From positions 124,001 through 188,000 of the forward strand of contig JAWZYV010013564.1 of the NCBI GenBank assembly GCA_038373885.1: 64,000 nucleotides of DNA, written 5' to 3'. The notes under the pieces were generated by a model. It was given only the letters and a program-made list of their open reading frames with translations, was not told where the DNA came from and did no database searches. Shown here piece after piece: positions 22,080 to 33,360 of this stretch (position 1 is its first letter; each line of letters starts with the position of its first letter). The stretch is from Cheiracanthium punctorium (lineage: Eukaryota > Arthropoda > Arachnida > Araneae > Cheiracanthiidae). The position numbers and the translations under genes were made by a program.

Positions 22080-24530
22080 TTGTAATGCCAGAAATTTAAG
22101 TGTTAATCTTTCCCCATTGTGGGTAAATTTTGTGTAATTCATGTTCAGATTACCATTTTTATATGCAACTGACGCTCTTATTTTAATTTGTGAATTTTTT
22201 TCAGTTTGTTAAATATGTTCGATATCAAATTTTTTCAGCTTAATGGGGTTTTAAGTAGTTGGGTTTGAATGGGATTTTGGATAGATGCCCTGTGTAGGCT
22301 TGGCACTAGGACTGGACGGAGGACTTGTTAGGCCTGTCTATTTCAGTTTATTTTTTGAGTAATGATAGTTTTTTTTTCTACCTTAAGTGCAGAAATTGTA
22401 TTTTATTTTATTTTTTTTTGTTTACTTAAAATTGGGTACCCAAACTTTTGTTATCAGGTTGTTGATGCTATTAAATGATTAAAATATCCACCTTTTAGCC
22501 AAGGACAAAATGTTAGAGTCCAAATTCAACTTTTTTTTAATGGATTTTACATACTTAATGCCATAATGCAACGTTTTGAATCATGCAACTGTAACTAGAT
22601 TATCGCATAGCTGCTATCTGATTTCTATTGTGTTGCTGTTAAAATAAACATTATTTGGTGATCAATCTTTATGTCTCTGTGTTTATTTTACTACTCCTCA
22701 TCCACACATACCCGGCAAGGGAGAGAACTTTGGCTTATCTTCATTTTATTTGCAATCACAACGAATGGTTTACTTTTTGAATTTGTTGCACTTTAAAAAT
22801 CTAAATTTATTTTTTCTTTCTTCATGGCCGTGGTAAATACCACAATATATCGAAGTATTTACTTTAACACTTTCATACATATTTCAACCTGTCTCTTTCG
22901 ATAGTTTTTCTTTACTGGTTTCTTTATATTATATTATAGAAATAGAACAAAGTAACAATCTGACTCGGCAGAACGCGAGCTGGGTCCAAAGCCTATTTGA
23001 CCTGGCATGCACGCAATAGTTTTCATATTTTGTTTACGAGAAATAAATGCACATGAAGTGCAAGACATACTTTTTAGATTAACTATACTTTCATTTTTCT
23101 TTTTTAATATATGCACACAGAAGTCAGTTTCAGTTTTTACCTATTCTTATGAAAAACGATTAAAACAATAAATATTTCTTGATAATTATTAATCGGCTTC
23201 CTTTTTCTTCTTTAATGTTTTTGAGTCAATTTATCAAGTATTTCATAAGAGAAAAGTAATTTTTTTTTTCACTGCAAAAATAAATATCAGACTTGTTTTA
23301 ACAGATTTGCCCAGCTGGTGCGCGTTTTTTCGAGAATAGCCTACATTCTGCCGTGGGTTAATTATTATGTATTTTATCGGTACTTTTTGTCTATAGCTGA
23401 AATTAACAAGGAGCTAAAAATAATTTAAAAGAAAATTAAAGCCTGAAGATTTTTAAGAATGATTTAAAATTTGTTCTCAAAATGTTCCCGATACCCCATA
23501 ATGGAAATATAATTTTAACATTTTAAAAATCAAAATATTAAAAGGAAACAAAACTTATGAAAATAATGAAAAACAATAAAACTAAAATGAAAAACCTTAA
23601 AATCATAACAATCTTTAGAATATCGGCAAAATTTATAAAGAAAACGAAAGACAAAAATATTTTATATTAAAAAAAAAATGCTTAAACACAATCAAAATCA
23701 AGTAAATATACTGACGATATTCTTACCTTTAGACATTTTCCAGTTTCATGGACAGAACAGAATAGCACGTGGTTAGTGGTTCTCTAAAATGAAGCGAGCT
23801 TACCGTTGGCTGAATGTTCTTCCACATGTTGGAGCTAAATTTTTTTAAAAACTAAAACCTGAATTAAATTCAGACTTAAATTTAAATTACCTGGAATTTA
23901 GTTTTGCCCAATTGTCCTCCCCTGGCTTTGCATCAGCCATAAATTTCAAATTTTTTTTCATGTGTCAGTTAGGCTTAAGTTTTGTTTATGCTGTTCACCC
24001 ATGAGTTAAAGTTCATCTTAATGCCATTAAAGTTCAAATAAAAATAAATTATAACCAGTTTAAAATAAAAATAAAATTCAAAAATTGTTTAAAAATTAAT
24101 AAATAAAAATAAAAACTATACATAACCTTAATTAAATATTTCTAATCAAAGTTAAAATGTAAACAAACAAACTTCTTATTCTATTTAAGAAAAAAAGAAA
24201 GAAAAAATAATATATGATAGTCAGTACCGAACGGGCAAGTGAGGAGAGGCTGTGAATAAAAGTTTAAAGTTCCTAATAATTTCTGTCAAGTCTTTCAGTA
24301 CTAACTTCTAAAATATTACACCAGAATATATATGCAATGGAAGCAGTTTAAAAGCTTGCTCAATGTATAAGAACTAAAAATATTTAATAAAGATAAAAAA
24401 GTTTTATTTAAATCATCTTGATACTGCAAGAGTCATTCATCCGGCTACAGACTGGGAAAAGCAACAAAGTAAGTAAAACAAAAAACTTACAATAACATCT
24501 TTTGTTATAATTCAAAGTATTTCCTTTCAA
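22080..24530. other. noncoding AT-rich DNA with a candidate poly(A) site
   Basis: AATAAA at about 22643 followed by a GT-rich stretch (ATGTCTCTGTGTTT) looks like a + strand polyadenylation site. It may end an LTR or the unit with the promoter-like patch at 18960. The rest is A-rich and shows no coding sequence. Confidence 0.3.
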
Positions 24531-24706
24531 CAGGCACGTAGCCAGGAAGCACATATAAGCTCATATCCCCCCCCCCCCGGCGGGAGGGGGGGGGGAATAT
24601 GAGCTTATATGTGTATAAATAGACGGAATTTCTGCACGGCATTAATCTTGTGATCACTAATCCAAAAATTTCGGGGAGGGGGATATATCCCGATATCCTC
24701 CCTCCG
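24531..24706. mobile_element. truncated hAT MITE related to 6810-6960
   Basis: It starts with CAGGCACGTAGCCAGG, one strand of the family terminus. It shares the C- and G-runs, the TATATCCCGATATCC core and the ATAAATAGACGG segment of the MITE at 6810, in reverse orientation. The opposite terminus is missing where the sequence joins the pogo fragment at 24707. CACATATAAGCTCATAT is repeated in inverted orientation around the C/G runs (24549-24614). Confidence 0.75.
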
Positions 24707-25263
24707 ATGTAAATAATGAAATTCTCAGTCATCTGACAATGATGAAATTGTTGAAAAGTGTCTTGAATTCAGATAAATATGATTCTGATTGTGATGAAAA
24801 TTTGGGTAACAATAATAATAAAATCCATTTGACAAAAGTTTAAAGTTAGAAGAAGAATACCGTAAATTTTTAGAACAGCAAAGTTCTGTAAAAAACAAAT
24901 ATTAATGATAATACACAATATGCAAAAATAAATAAAAGAAAGAAAAAGAAACCCGAAAGTAGAAAAAAATATTTTAAAACAAATCACCATAAACATTTTT
25001 TCAAAATCAGAAAAAGGAAATTTTGAAACCATTCTCTTTGATAGTCTTCATGTAATTTTTTTTTTTTTTCTCCTATGCTTTTGTATTTAACGTGAAAATA
25101 TAAGTGAAATACTTTTGACTGTGTTTTTATTTCATTGGAATTGTATTCTACTTTTTTTAAATCTGAAATGTAATGATTTATCTTTTATGGCCTGAAATCT
25201 GCAAAATCCTAAAATCCGCACAAGCCGTGGTCCCAAGGTGTGTGGATTTCTGGCTCTCTACTG
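24707..25263. mobile_element. pogo-type element fragment, inverted copy of 31312-31907
   Basis: The segment is a diverged reverse complement of the element at 31312-31907, from GATGTAAATAATGAAATTC to the terminus TGGCTCTCTACTG. TA follows at 25264. It lacks the other terminus. Short frames such as MMKLLKSVLN occur in both copies and could derive from a transposase C-terminus. Confidence 0.8.
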
Positions 25264-25750
25264 TATACCCAATTTGAGCTCAATCGAATGTACCGTTTAA
25301 ACGCTAGCACACTTTCAAGAATTCCCCCTCCCCATAGGCCATAATGTAAAAGAAGTCTTTGTTGTAGCCCTGTAGAAAAACTAAGTCCTATACACACCCA
25401 AATCAATACCAGTCTTGCGATAGTGGTTGAAATATTGGAGTTGGCGATGGTTAACAATTTCACATACCAACCGCCGCCAACTTCAATAATACAGTGGTTT
25501 ATAACATATATACCCAATTTGAGCTCAATCGAATGTACTGTTTAAACGCTAGTGCACTTTCAAGAATTTCCCCCCATAAGCCATAATATAAAAGAAATCT
25601 TTGACGTAGCCCTGTAGAAAATCTATAAGTCCTACACATACCCAAATCAATACCGCTCTTGCAACAGTGGTTTATAACATACATACCCAATTTGAGCTCA
25701 ATTGAAAGCCCCATTTAGAAGCTATTGTGTTCACTCACATACACACAAAC
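25264..25750. repeat. tandem repeat, period about 173 bp
   Basis: TACCCAATTTGAGCTCAAT starts at 25266, 25511 and 25684. The 25511-25684 unit is 173 bp. The first unit is about 70 bp longer because of an insert with a short inverted repeat (ATTGGAGTTGGCG and CGCCAACTTCAAT). A CA-rich microsatellite with CATACATA units follows to about 25770. The origin is unknown; such repeats often end LINEs. Confidence 0.85.
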
Positions 25751-26235
25751 ACAAATACACACATACATACATCTCGTAAAAATAGCATAAATGAGTTCAG
25801 AAGACCTCAAAAACATGTCAATAGTCCAAAATCTTGAAGTTGAATTTTTTCATGATTACAATACTTTTCTTAGATGGTACGTGTTCGGAAAGTAAAAGTA
25901 ATATGCCCGCGACAAGGCCTTCCTGAACTACCATGCTACAAAGATCGCTATCTCCTGTGAATTCTCTGACTGATTACATTTTCACCGGGCAAGATGCTTT
26001 TCTGGCTGCTTGAATCCCGGGGAATGAATCTAACATAGGGCAGTAAGAACATTCAAACGGGTCTGTTAAATTGCTTGCCTGACAGAAGAAATTATAGCAT
26101 ATCCCAATCCTTATTGGGTGAAATGAATACATACATGTCACTTTGAGAAAAAAAACACCCTCTCTATACATAAATGTTCATTTTTCTTCTTTTTTAAAAT
26201 AAGATAGAGGGGGGGGGGGGAATCACAAAAGGTGT

Positions 26236-26416
26236 CATCATTTAAAGTTCCACCTCCAGTAGCAAAATAAAGCCTGCGGGTTATTCCTATGCCCACTTGA
26301 GTACATCCGCGGACCCAACAATGGTAGCCCTGAGCGTGGTTTTTTGCTCTGCCACTGGGGGTGAAGAATAGACTCGAGAAATATGGCTTCTACTAGTGAA
26401 AATTTAGTCATCCAAC
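26236..26416 (+). mobile_element. copia 2: possible 5' LTR end, primer-binding site and gag start
   Basis: TGGTAGCCCTGAGCGTGG (26322-26339) resembles the initiator-tRNA-Met primer site used by copia elements and directly follows ACCCAACA, a plausible LTR end. An ATG at 26384 begins MASTSENLVI, typical of copia gag starts. The frame is cut at 26416 by a hAT insertion. The LTR start is not defined. Most of gag between here and 31157 is missing, so an internal deletion must predate the insertion. Confidence 0.55.
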
Positions 26417-27797
26417 CAGTGGCGGCTCATGGGTTATTTAAATGGAGGTTCACAAAATTAATTTCGAAAATTAAATATGCAGATACGACGCACCTTACAA
26501 GTTAAAATATACAGTAGTCCCTCTCAATAAGGGACACCTATGGGACCAAGTGTTTTGTCCCTTATATAGAGGTGTCCCTTATTAGGAGGGATTGTAAAAC
26601 TATTACATATACATGCTCTAATACATCTAAATTCTTTTAAGTATTTACATTAAGCATTTAATTTGACAAAACAAATAATACAATTCAATTCTTGTAATTG
26701 GTTTATTAATAATTTGAATTCTGTCATTTGATGAATCAAAATATTCTTAAATTTAAATGAAATTTTAAATGAATTTATATATAGTATACATGAAAATCTA
26801 CAAATATGACGTACTTACGTATTATTTAAAATAATCTGTTAAACATGTTTGTTTCATATTTTTCAATTTATATGCATTTTCTCCAAATGTTCAATTTACT
26901 TGTTAAAAGCAATTCTTCATTGTCACCTACATCAATAAGAAACTTTTGTAATTCTCTAGCATATTTTAATGCATGACTCAAGCTTTTTATATCACAATTT
27001 TCTGGTTCTTCGATTTCCTCTTCATCACTTTCCTCGTCAGAATTAGCTGTTGTTCCTGTTTCTGTAATGAACATCTGGACGTCTGTATTTGAATCTTCTG
27101 TCTGTAGCTCGTCATCAATAAGTATGTATTCCTCAACAGTAACATTACTACCATTGTCTTTTATTAGCTGACTCAAATCTTTACTTTCTTCAATAAGATT
27201 TAAATTTCTTTTAATGAGAATTGTTACAAAAAAACCTGCCTTTTCGAAAACACTTCTTTACACAATCTTGTGAAACATCGTTAATAGCTGATCTTATCCA
27301 TTGTACAGCATTTAGTACATTCACTAACTTAGCAAGTTGATCACTATTTTCGCATGAAGAAGCCATGGAGAGAATGTGGCGTACGAACAAACCTCTATAT
27401 GAAAGTTTAAAGTTTCTAATTACACCTTGATCTAAAGTTTGTAATAATGCTGTTGTGGTTGGAGGGAAAAAAACCACTTTGATTGATCAAAGTTTTATAT
27501 TCTGTGGATGTGAAGTGGCATTGTCCATGAAAAGAAAAATTTTTCTACCTGCTTTTCTCATGTTCTCATCTAGTGCAATCAGCCATTTTGTCATTATGTC
27601 TGATGACATCCACGCCTTCTTATTTGATTCCCATTCAAGGTTTCTACAGATTTCACAGCTTTTGCTTCCCTGACATATATAATGCTCTTCCCTGACTTTA
27701 TCTAGCATGCTTTCCCGAATTTTGCATTTTCATTTTTTAACATTACATCCTTTAATTAATAACTTTTAATATATTTTGCCCCTTTTTTAATAAATAA

Positions 27798-28938
27798 TCT
27801 ATATAAATAAAATTAGACTTTTGTCTGTACATTTCTTGGAATTCAAAAATTTTGCGATTTCTATCCGTTTCAAGCACCCGGGAATCTGATGCGACCCTAA
27901 AAAAAAGTTTGTCTGTCTGTCATTCTGTCCATGACACTTTTTTTGTTTAAGCATCACGTAAAAACGACTGAAGCGAATGATATGAAATTGGGTGTCATGA
28001 TAGGTGGTCACTCAACTTAAAACACAGGCATCGAATTAAAAAAAAAATCTTGATTAGATTTTGAAATTTTGCAAAAATCATTTCAAACTGCGTAAATTTG
28101 TGTTCGCACATCACGTAATAACTGCAAAGGTGAAAAAATGATATTTGGTGAAATGATAGGTGGTCACTCACCTTAAACTATAAGCATCTAATTAAAAAAA
28201 AAAAAATCGATCAGATTTTGAGATTTTGTGAAACTCGTTTAAAACTGAGTGAATCTTTGTTCCCGCATTACGTAATAACGACTAAAGTGAATGATATGAA
28301 ATTTGGTCACACGATAGATGGTTGCTCAACATAAACTATAGGAGTCCAATTTTTTTTTAAATTTTTATTAGATTTTGAGATTTTGTGAAAATTCTCTCAA
28401 GATACGTTTATATTTCTTCAAACATCACGTAATAACGACTAATACAAAATTTAGAGATATGATAAGTAGTTGCTAATCCTAATTTATAGGCGTTGAATTT
28501 TAAAAATATTTTGATTACATTTTGAGATTTTGCGAAAATAGTTTTAAAATGCTGAAAATTTGTTCCAGCATCACGAAATAAAGACTGCAGGGAATGAAAC
28601 AAATTTGGGTGACATGATAGGTTATCACTCAACTTAAATTCTAGGCTTCCAATTTTTCAGAAATGTTGATTAAATTTTGAGATTTTGCGAAAATTGTTTC
28701 AATATGCGTAAATATTCGTTCGCGCATCACATAATTACGACTAAAGTGAATGAAATGATATTACTTAGACTCTCTAACCTGTAATATTTTAACAATACAT
28801 AAAAATTATAACTTCGCTTTCTTTACTTTGGCAACATACTACATCTATTCTGTGTAGACCTACAATGCTGCCTACAAAGTTCTTGCTTTTTGGAAATGTG
28901 CATTCACTAACCCGTCAAGGACAGGTACTTCAGCTAGT
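27798..28938 (+). mobile_element. nonautonomous Helitron
   Basis: The 5' end TCTATATAAATAAAATTAG is the usual arthropod Helitron start. It is followed by a GTCTGTCTGTCATTCTGTCC tract and GCATCACGTAA units also typical of the group. The 3' end is CTAGT (28934-28938), matching CTRRT, with a short bulged hairpin (CCGTC-AAG-GACAGG) about 10 bases upstream. There is no TIR or TSD. The 3' neighbour is A rather than the expected T. Confidence 0.7.
27945..28770. repeat. tandem array, period about 157 bp, inside the Helitron
   Basis: CATCACGTA or near variants start at 27952, 28109, 28266, 28423, 28569 and 28725. Spacings are 157, 157, 157, 146 and 156. Each unit also has TGAAATTTGG, a GGTGGTCACTCA-like segment and TTAGATTTTGAGATTTTG. 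There are about five and a half copies. Confidence 0.92.
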
Positions 28939-30904
28939 AATAATAATAAAATGAATATATACAAGAATCTTATTTGACATCACTGGGATCTAACAAAAAT
29001 CATGTTCGATAATAATTTAGAATAAAATTAAGCATATTTCAACAGCACAAGATATGCTCATAAAGAACACATTTTAAAATTATTTATAAGGCTAAATGAG
29101 AAAATGAAAATAAAACAATTTCTATACTTAGGTTCAAACAGCAAAAATTTTCTTGATTTTGCCGCAAAATTCAATTTTCCTTGCATTTCCCTGACCTTTC
29201 TTCAATTTCTGCTAATTTCCCTGACTTTCCCTGATATTCCCTGACTTCCCAGGTCTGTAGAAACCCTGCCCATTGTACTTTTAATGAATTTAGATTTATG
29301 CTTTTGAAACACCTTGGTTTTCTAGATTTACCAATTACCAGAGGCATCTCAAAATCACCCTCTACATTGCAGCACAACAAAACCGCAAGACGCTCCTTTG
29401 AAGATTTTCCACCACTGCACTTTTCACCTTTGAAGCTCACAGTTTTGTTCGGTAAAACATGAAAAAATAATCCTGTTTCGTCAGCATTCAGTATGTTCCT
29501 TGGCTCGTATCCCTTGCAAATTTCAATCAGTTTCTCCTTCCGTTCAGTTACAGTTTGGATGTCCACAGAGTTTTTCACCACAAATCATTTTAAAAGAAAT
29601 GTTGTGTCTTTTTTTGGAACTTTTCTAACCATCTATTCAATGCCTTGAATTTTGCAATGCCTAAACTTTCAGGAATTTTTCTTGCCTACTCTTGTATCAA
29701 TAGTCTACTCACAGGAATATTCTTTGCTCTTATTGAGGAAAACCAATTAAATACAGCTGAATCAATTTCACATGATTCAGTCTTTCTAAATTTCACAGTT
29801 TTAGAATCTTCATTAGCATTTGAAATCCACAATCTTTTAATTTCCTCCTTACACTTTAACACATTGCTCACTTGATTTTTACTTATGCCATACCTTTCTG
29901 CTAATTACCTTAGGCTAAGTCTTTCAGTCTCTGCAACTTCTATCACTTCAACCTTCTCTTTCAAAGATAACCTTTTCTTTTTCAAATCCATTTTAAAAAC
30001 TTAAAACAACTGGAAAATGAGATTTACAAAACTGTACAATTTTCCCTATGCATTTGCCACATGCATGCTAGAAAATGAATTGCACTCCTTCTTCTATTCC
30101 ATCTCTACAGTTTAAAACCTGTTATGTCACTTCCTTTGTTGAATATTTGCATGTTTTGTGTGAAATCTACTCTCCTGTCAATCCATAAAAGCTGCCCCTG
30201 AGTACAATAGAACTGGTATTCCCCCCCCCCCTTTAAAAGAACTGTCATAATCTCCTGACCTTGGTTTGGACAGAAAAACTGGATTACAACTTTGTTGATA
30301 GGAATTTTGAAAGAATTTTTTTTTTTCCCAATTCTTAAATTTCACATTTAGTATTTCTGCCACTGTCCCTTATTCGGAGGGAAATACATTACTAGCCCTA
30401 TCTAAAGGGACTGGGTCTTAAAAAACTGTCCCTTATTCGGAGATGTCCCTTAATGGAGGGACAACTGTATTTGCATTTCCAGCAGTTAAAGGAAAACAAT
30501 GCATGCAACTGAAAGAAAACAAGACATCTTGGATCTTATATTTCGTCGCTAAGATAAGTTTTAGCAAAAATATTGTCTTGATTTTTTTTTTTCAAAGGAT
30601 GGCATTGAAAAATGTCATTGCCGTACCTCCGAAACACTTATTTGACTCATCTTAATTATTTACACTAGTTCGTAAAAAATACTGTAGTGAAAAATCAAAA
30701 ATGAAGAAAATAATAAGAATATGAAAAAAAAATGGATTAACTAACCGAATACAACAAGCCAAGAGAGAATCCAGAGGAGATAACGGCAAAAAAATCTACT
30801 GCGAGCACAATAAAATTGTGTGAACGACAGCGCCTTGCTTCCCCGCAACTCTCTCTCACTCTCTCGGCGTCTTTCCTCAGAGACTGGTTGAAAGGGCCAC
30901 TCGG

Positions 30905-30926
30905 GTCGATCGCACGTGCGATCGAC
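30905..30926. promoter_or_regulatory. 22-bp perfect palindrome with E-box CACGTG
   Basis: The 22 bases 30905-30926 equal their own reverse complement and centre on GCACGTGC. It lies in the hAT element at 26417-31148, between a (CT)-rich tract and ordinary AT-rich DNA. It could be a protein-binding site or a subterminal transposase site. Confidence 0.8.
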
Positions 30927-31156
30927 GAAAGACTATGCTCTAGTAACCTACGATACAGTACGTTTGCTATAATAAACGCGTTTAATAATAGTGGGGGATG
31001 GGGGAGAGTCAAACTCATGTTTTAAATTCACAAAAATCTAGAAGTCTACTTAATATATATTTTTAAAATTTAATTTGTTAATGTGTTTACTCTTTAGTTT
31101 TTCCTCTGGGGGTTCACATGCTCATGTGCTCAAATGGAGGAGCCACTGCATCCAAA

Positions 31157-32274
31157 TATACAGGTTACCTGATGAGGACATTACAATTTCAGAAATTGGA
31201 AAGCAGCTGTTAGCCGAAGCCGATCATCAGAAGAGTAAGATGACAGAAACCGTTAATCATCAGGCTCTAGTCTCTGTAAAGAAGCAGAATTCCTGGTCAA
31301 GAAAAGAAGTACAGTAGAGAACCAGAAATTCGCACAGCTTGGGACCAGGGCTTGTGAGGACTTTAGGATTTTGCGGATTTCGGGCCATAAAGATAAATCA
31401 TTACATTTCTGATTTTAAAAAAGTAGAATACAATTACAATGAAATAAAAAAAGTCAAAAGTATTTCACTTATATTTTCACATTAAATACAAAAGCATGAG
31501 AAAAAATTGCATGAAGACTAGCAAAATTTCATTTTTCTAATTTTGAAAGCATGTTCTATGGTGATTTGTTTTAAAATATTTTTTCCTACTTTCAGTTTCT
31601 TTCTTTTTTTTCTTTATTTATTCTTGCCAATTGTATATTATCATTAATTCTTTAATTTTTTATCATTAATTCTTTAATTTTTAGAACTTTGCTGTTCTAA
31701 AAATTTAAGGTATTCTTCTCCTAACTTTAAACTTTTATCAAATGGATTTTATTATTTACCCAAGTTTTCATCATCAGAATCATATTTATCTGGATTCAAG
31801 ACACTTTTCAACAATTTCATCACTTGTGGATGACTTTGAATTTCATTATTTACATCAGAGAAGGTGTGCGGATTTCGGACGTTTGCTGATTTTAGGCTTT
31901 CGACTGTAATATGCTACCTTTGTAGAAAGGCTGGACATTTGAAAAAGAACTTTTTTCAACTAAGGAACCGACCTGCCCAGAAAAAGAATTCTCAACAAAG
32001 GAAATACTTAAACACACCTACTCAAGGTCCTCAAAGGCAGACTGAAGGAGACAAGCAGGCACATTTTGCAGCCCTCCTAAGTGCATCGCCCTCTTTGGAA
32101 GTAGTGTTAGACAGTGCAGCAATGTGCCACTGCATCACTAGAAAGGATGCCTTTCAGAACCTTGAGAAGATGAAGAGTAGTGCTTCTACAGCAGAGGGAT
32201 CCACAAAAATACTAGGTGTTGGTGATGGCTGTCTTCAAATCAATTCAGGTACTGTTATTTACAATTTGACTTAA
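31157..32274 (+). pseudogene. copia 2 gag C-terminus and protease, interrupted
   Basis: Gag resumes after the hAT insertion with a helical stretch (LPDEDITISEIGKQLL). A 596-bp pogo MITE (31312-31907) splits it. Setting the MITE and one TA aside joins the frame directly into the zinc knuckle CYLCRKAGHLKKNF, where the last Cys is replaced by Phe. The protease motif VVLDSAAMCHC is at about 32098-32130. The frame ends at TAA 32272-32274. Confidence 0.85.
31312..31907. mobile_element. pogo-type MITE in copia 2 gag
   Basis: The left end CAGTAGAGAACCAGAAATTC and the right end (reverse complement) CAGTCGAAAGCCTAAAATCAG are bordered by TA on both sides. A TGCGGATTTCGG segment recurs at both ends. The host gag frame is restored when it is set aside. 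A diverged inverted copy lies at 24707-25263. Confidence 0.88.
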
Positions 32275-32297
32275 AAAATGCTTACTTTGCAGCAGAC

Positions 32298-33360
32298 ATG
32301 TGCAAAAATATAGTTTCTGTTAAATGTTTATGTGAAGAGGGTTTTAAAGTAAATTTTTCTGAAGATGGAGGAAGTGTCTGTAATGAAAATGGCGAGATGT
32401 TTTTTGCCCCTCTCAAAGAAAGATTTTATTCAATTTTCACTAGTTATGCAAGAAATAATTTAGCAGAAGGAGCTTTCATTACTAATAAAAATTTAATGCT
32501 ATGTCATTCTCGATTTAGCCATTATAACAGTAAAACTATCAGAATTTTCAAAATCCTCCAATGTTATTGGTTTAAATAAACTAGATAGTAATGTTGAAAA
32601 ATGTGAATTTTGCAACCTTGCCAAAAGCACTAGAGGGAATTACTCTGAAATAGATATGATCCAAACTTCTGAAATTCTTGAACTTTTACATTTAGACCTT
32701 TGGGGCCCTTCCCCTGTCCCTTCTTTAGGTAATGCTTGGCATTTCATGTCTATTGTTGATGACTTCTCTAGATATTCATTTGTGTACACTCTACAAATTA
32801 AAGACCAAGCATTTAAAATTTTTAAACAGTATAAATCTTTTGTAGAAAAACGTAAAGGTAAGAAAATAAAAGCTATTAGAACTGACCAGGAAGGAGAGTT
32901 TACCTCAAATGAATTTGAAGAATTTTCAAAAGAGCAGTGGATAAGGCATGAAAAAACTAATCCATATTCGCCCCAAATGAATGGAATTGCCGAGAGGCTT
33001 AACAGAAGTTTATTGGATGGTGTCTATTCTGTATTACTTCAAACTGAATTACCTCATTCGCTTTGAGCAGAATTAGTGCGCTTACACAAAATTACCTTAA
33101 AAATAGATTCACACATAAAAGTTAAATGGTAAAGCTCCAATAAATATTTGGATAAATAAAACATTCTCAGTAAGACACTTAAAAATTATAGGTAGTAAAG
33201 TTTTTGCCCATATTCCTAAATGAAAAAAGCAAATTTGGAAAAAGGGCCAAGAAGGAAATTTTAATAGGGTATGCTTCCAGAACAAAGGGTTGCCAAATAT
33301 GGTACCCGAGGACAATTTTAGTTGAAGAAACCAAACATGTAAAAACTATCTGACCTCAAG
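32298..33360 (+). pseudogene. copia 2 integrase
   Basis: The pieces include a zinc-binding region (CHSRFSHYN near 32500; CEFCNLAKS near 32605), a core with Asp in FMSIVDDFSRYS (about 32750), IRTDQEGEF (about 32876; Asn of the usual DNG replaced by Gln) and Glu in SPQMNGIAERLNR (about 32970). The C-terminal GKAPINIW and GSKVFAHIPK regions follow to about 33360 with several stops. RT and RNase H are absent because a LINE begins near 33360. Confidence 0.88.

Larger units (their letters stand above)
27636..29268. mobile_element. TIR element with 6-bp duplication CCCATT, family uncertain
   Basis: Terminal inverted repeats are CAAGGTTTCTACAG and CTGTAGAAACCCTG (13 of 14). CCCATT flanks both sides (27630-27635 and 29269-29274). 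TTCCCTGAC motifs are repeated near both ends. No transposase is seen; most of the interior is a Helitron. The terminus starting CAGGG suggests hAT, but the visible duplication is 6 bp, not 8. Confidence 0.7.
26868..29991 (-). pseudogene. Tigger transposase (CENP-B/jerky type), interrupted
   Basis: The ATG at 29989-29991 starts a CENP-B-like N-terminal helix-turn-helix (KKKRLSLKEKVEVIE; GISKNQVSNVL). The DDE_1 catalytic core has the first Asp in ILNADETGLFF (about 29480), the second in IFLFMDNATSHP (about 27520) and the third in LLQTLDQGVI (about 27430). The acidic C-terminus (EESDEEEIEEPE) ends at 26868. Stops occur near 29907, 29690 and 29590, with frame changes elsewhere. Setting aside 27636-29268 plus one CCCATT joins the frame between QW and ESNKKAW. 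It is not functional. Confidence 0.88.
26512..30467 (-). mobile_element. Tigger (pogo) DNA transposon, full length with nested insert
   Basis: Inverted ends start CAGTAGTCCCTCTCAATAAGGG (left) and CAGTTGTCCCTCCATTAAGGG (right, reverse complement), each bordered by TA (26510-26511, 30468-30469). Internal GGGACA repeats occur at both ends. The transposase reads on the minus strand. A 1.6-kb element (27636-29268) sits in the middle of the coding region. Confidence 0.93.
26417..31148. mobile_element. hAT nonautonomous element carrying a Tigger insertion
   Basis: The left end is CAGTGGCGGCTCATGG and the right end (reverse complement) starts CAGTGGCTCCTCC. CATCCAAC (26409-26416) and CATCCAAA (31149-31156) form a 7-of-8 target duplication. 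About 776 bp belong to the element; the rest is the nested Tigger (26512-30467). A 22-bp palindrome around CACGTG lies at 30905-30926. Confidence 0.75.

Noticed and set aside
23700..23760. ATG TCT AAA G followed by a good donor GTAAGA on the minus strand, which could be a first exon starting Met-Ser-Lys as in ARPC5
   Set aside because: Only ten bases of coding sequence, wrong phase for the usual fourth residue, and no second exon found between it and 13404.
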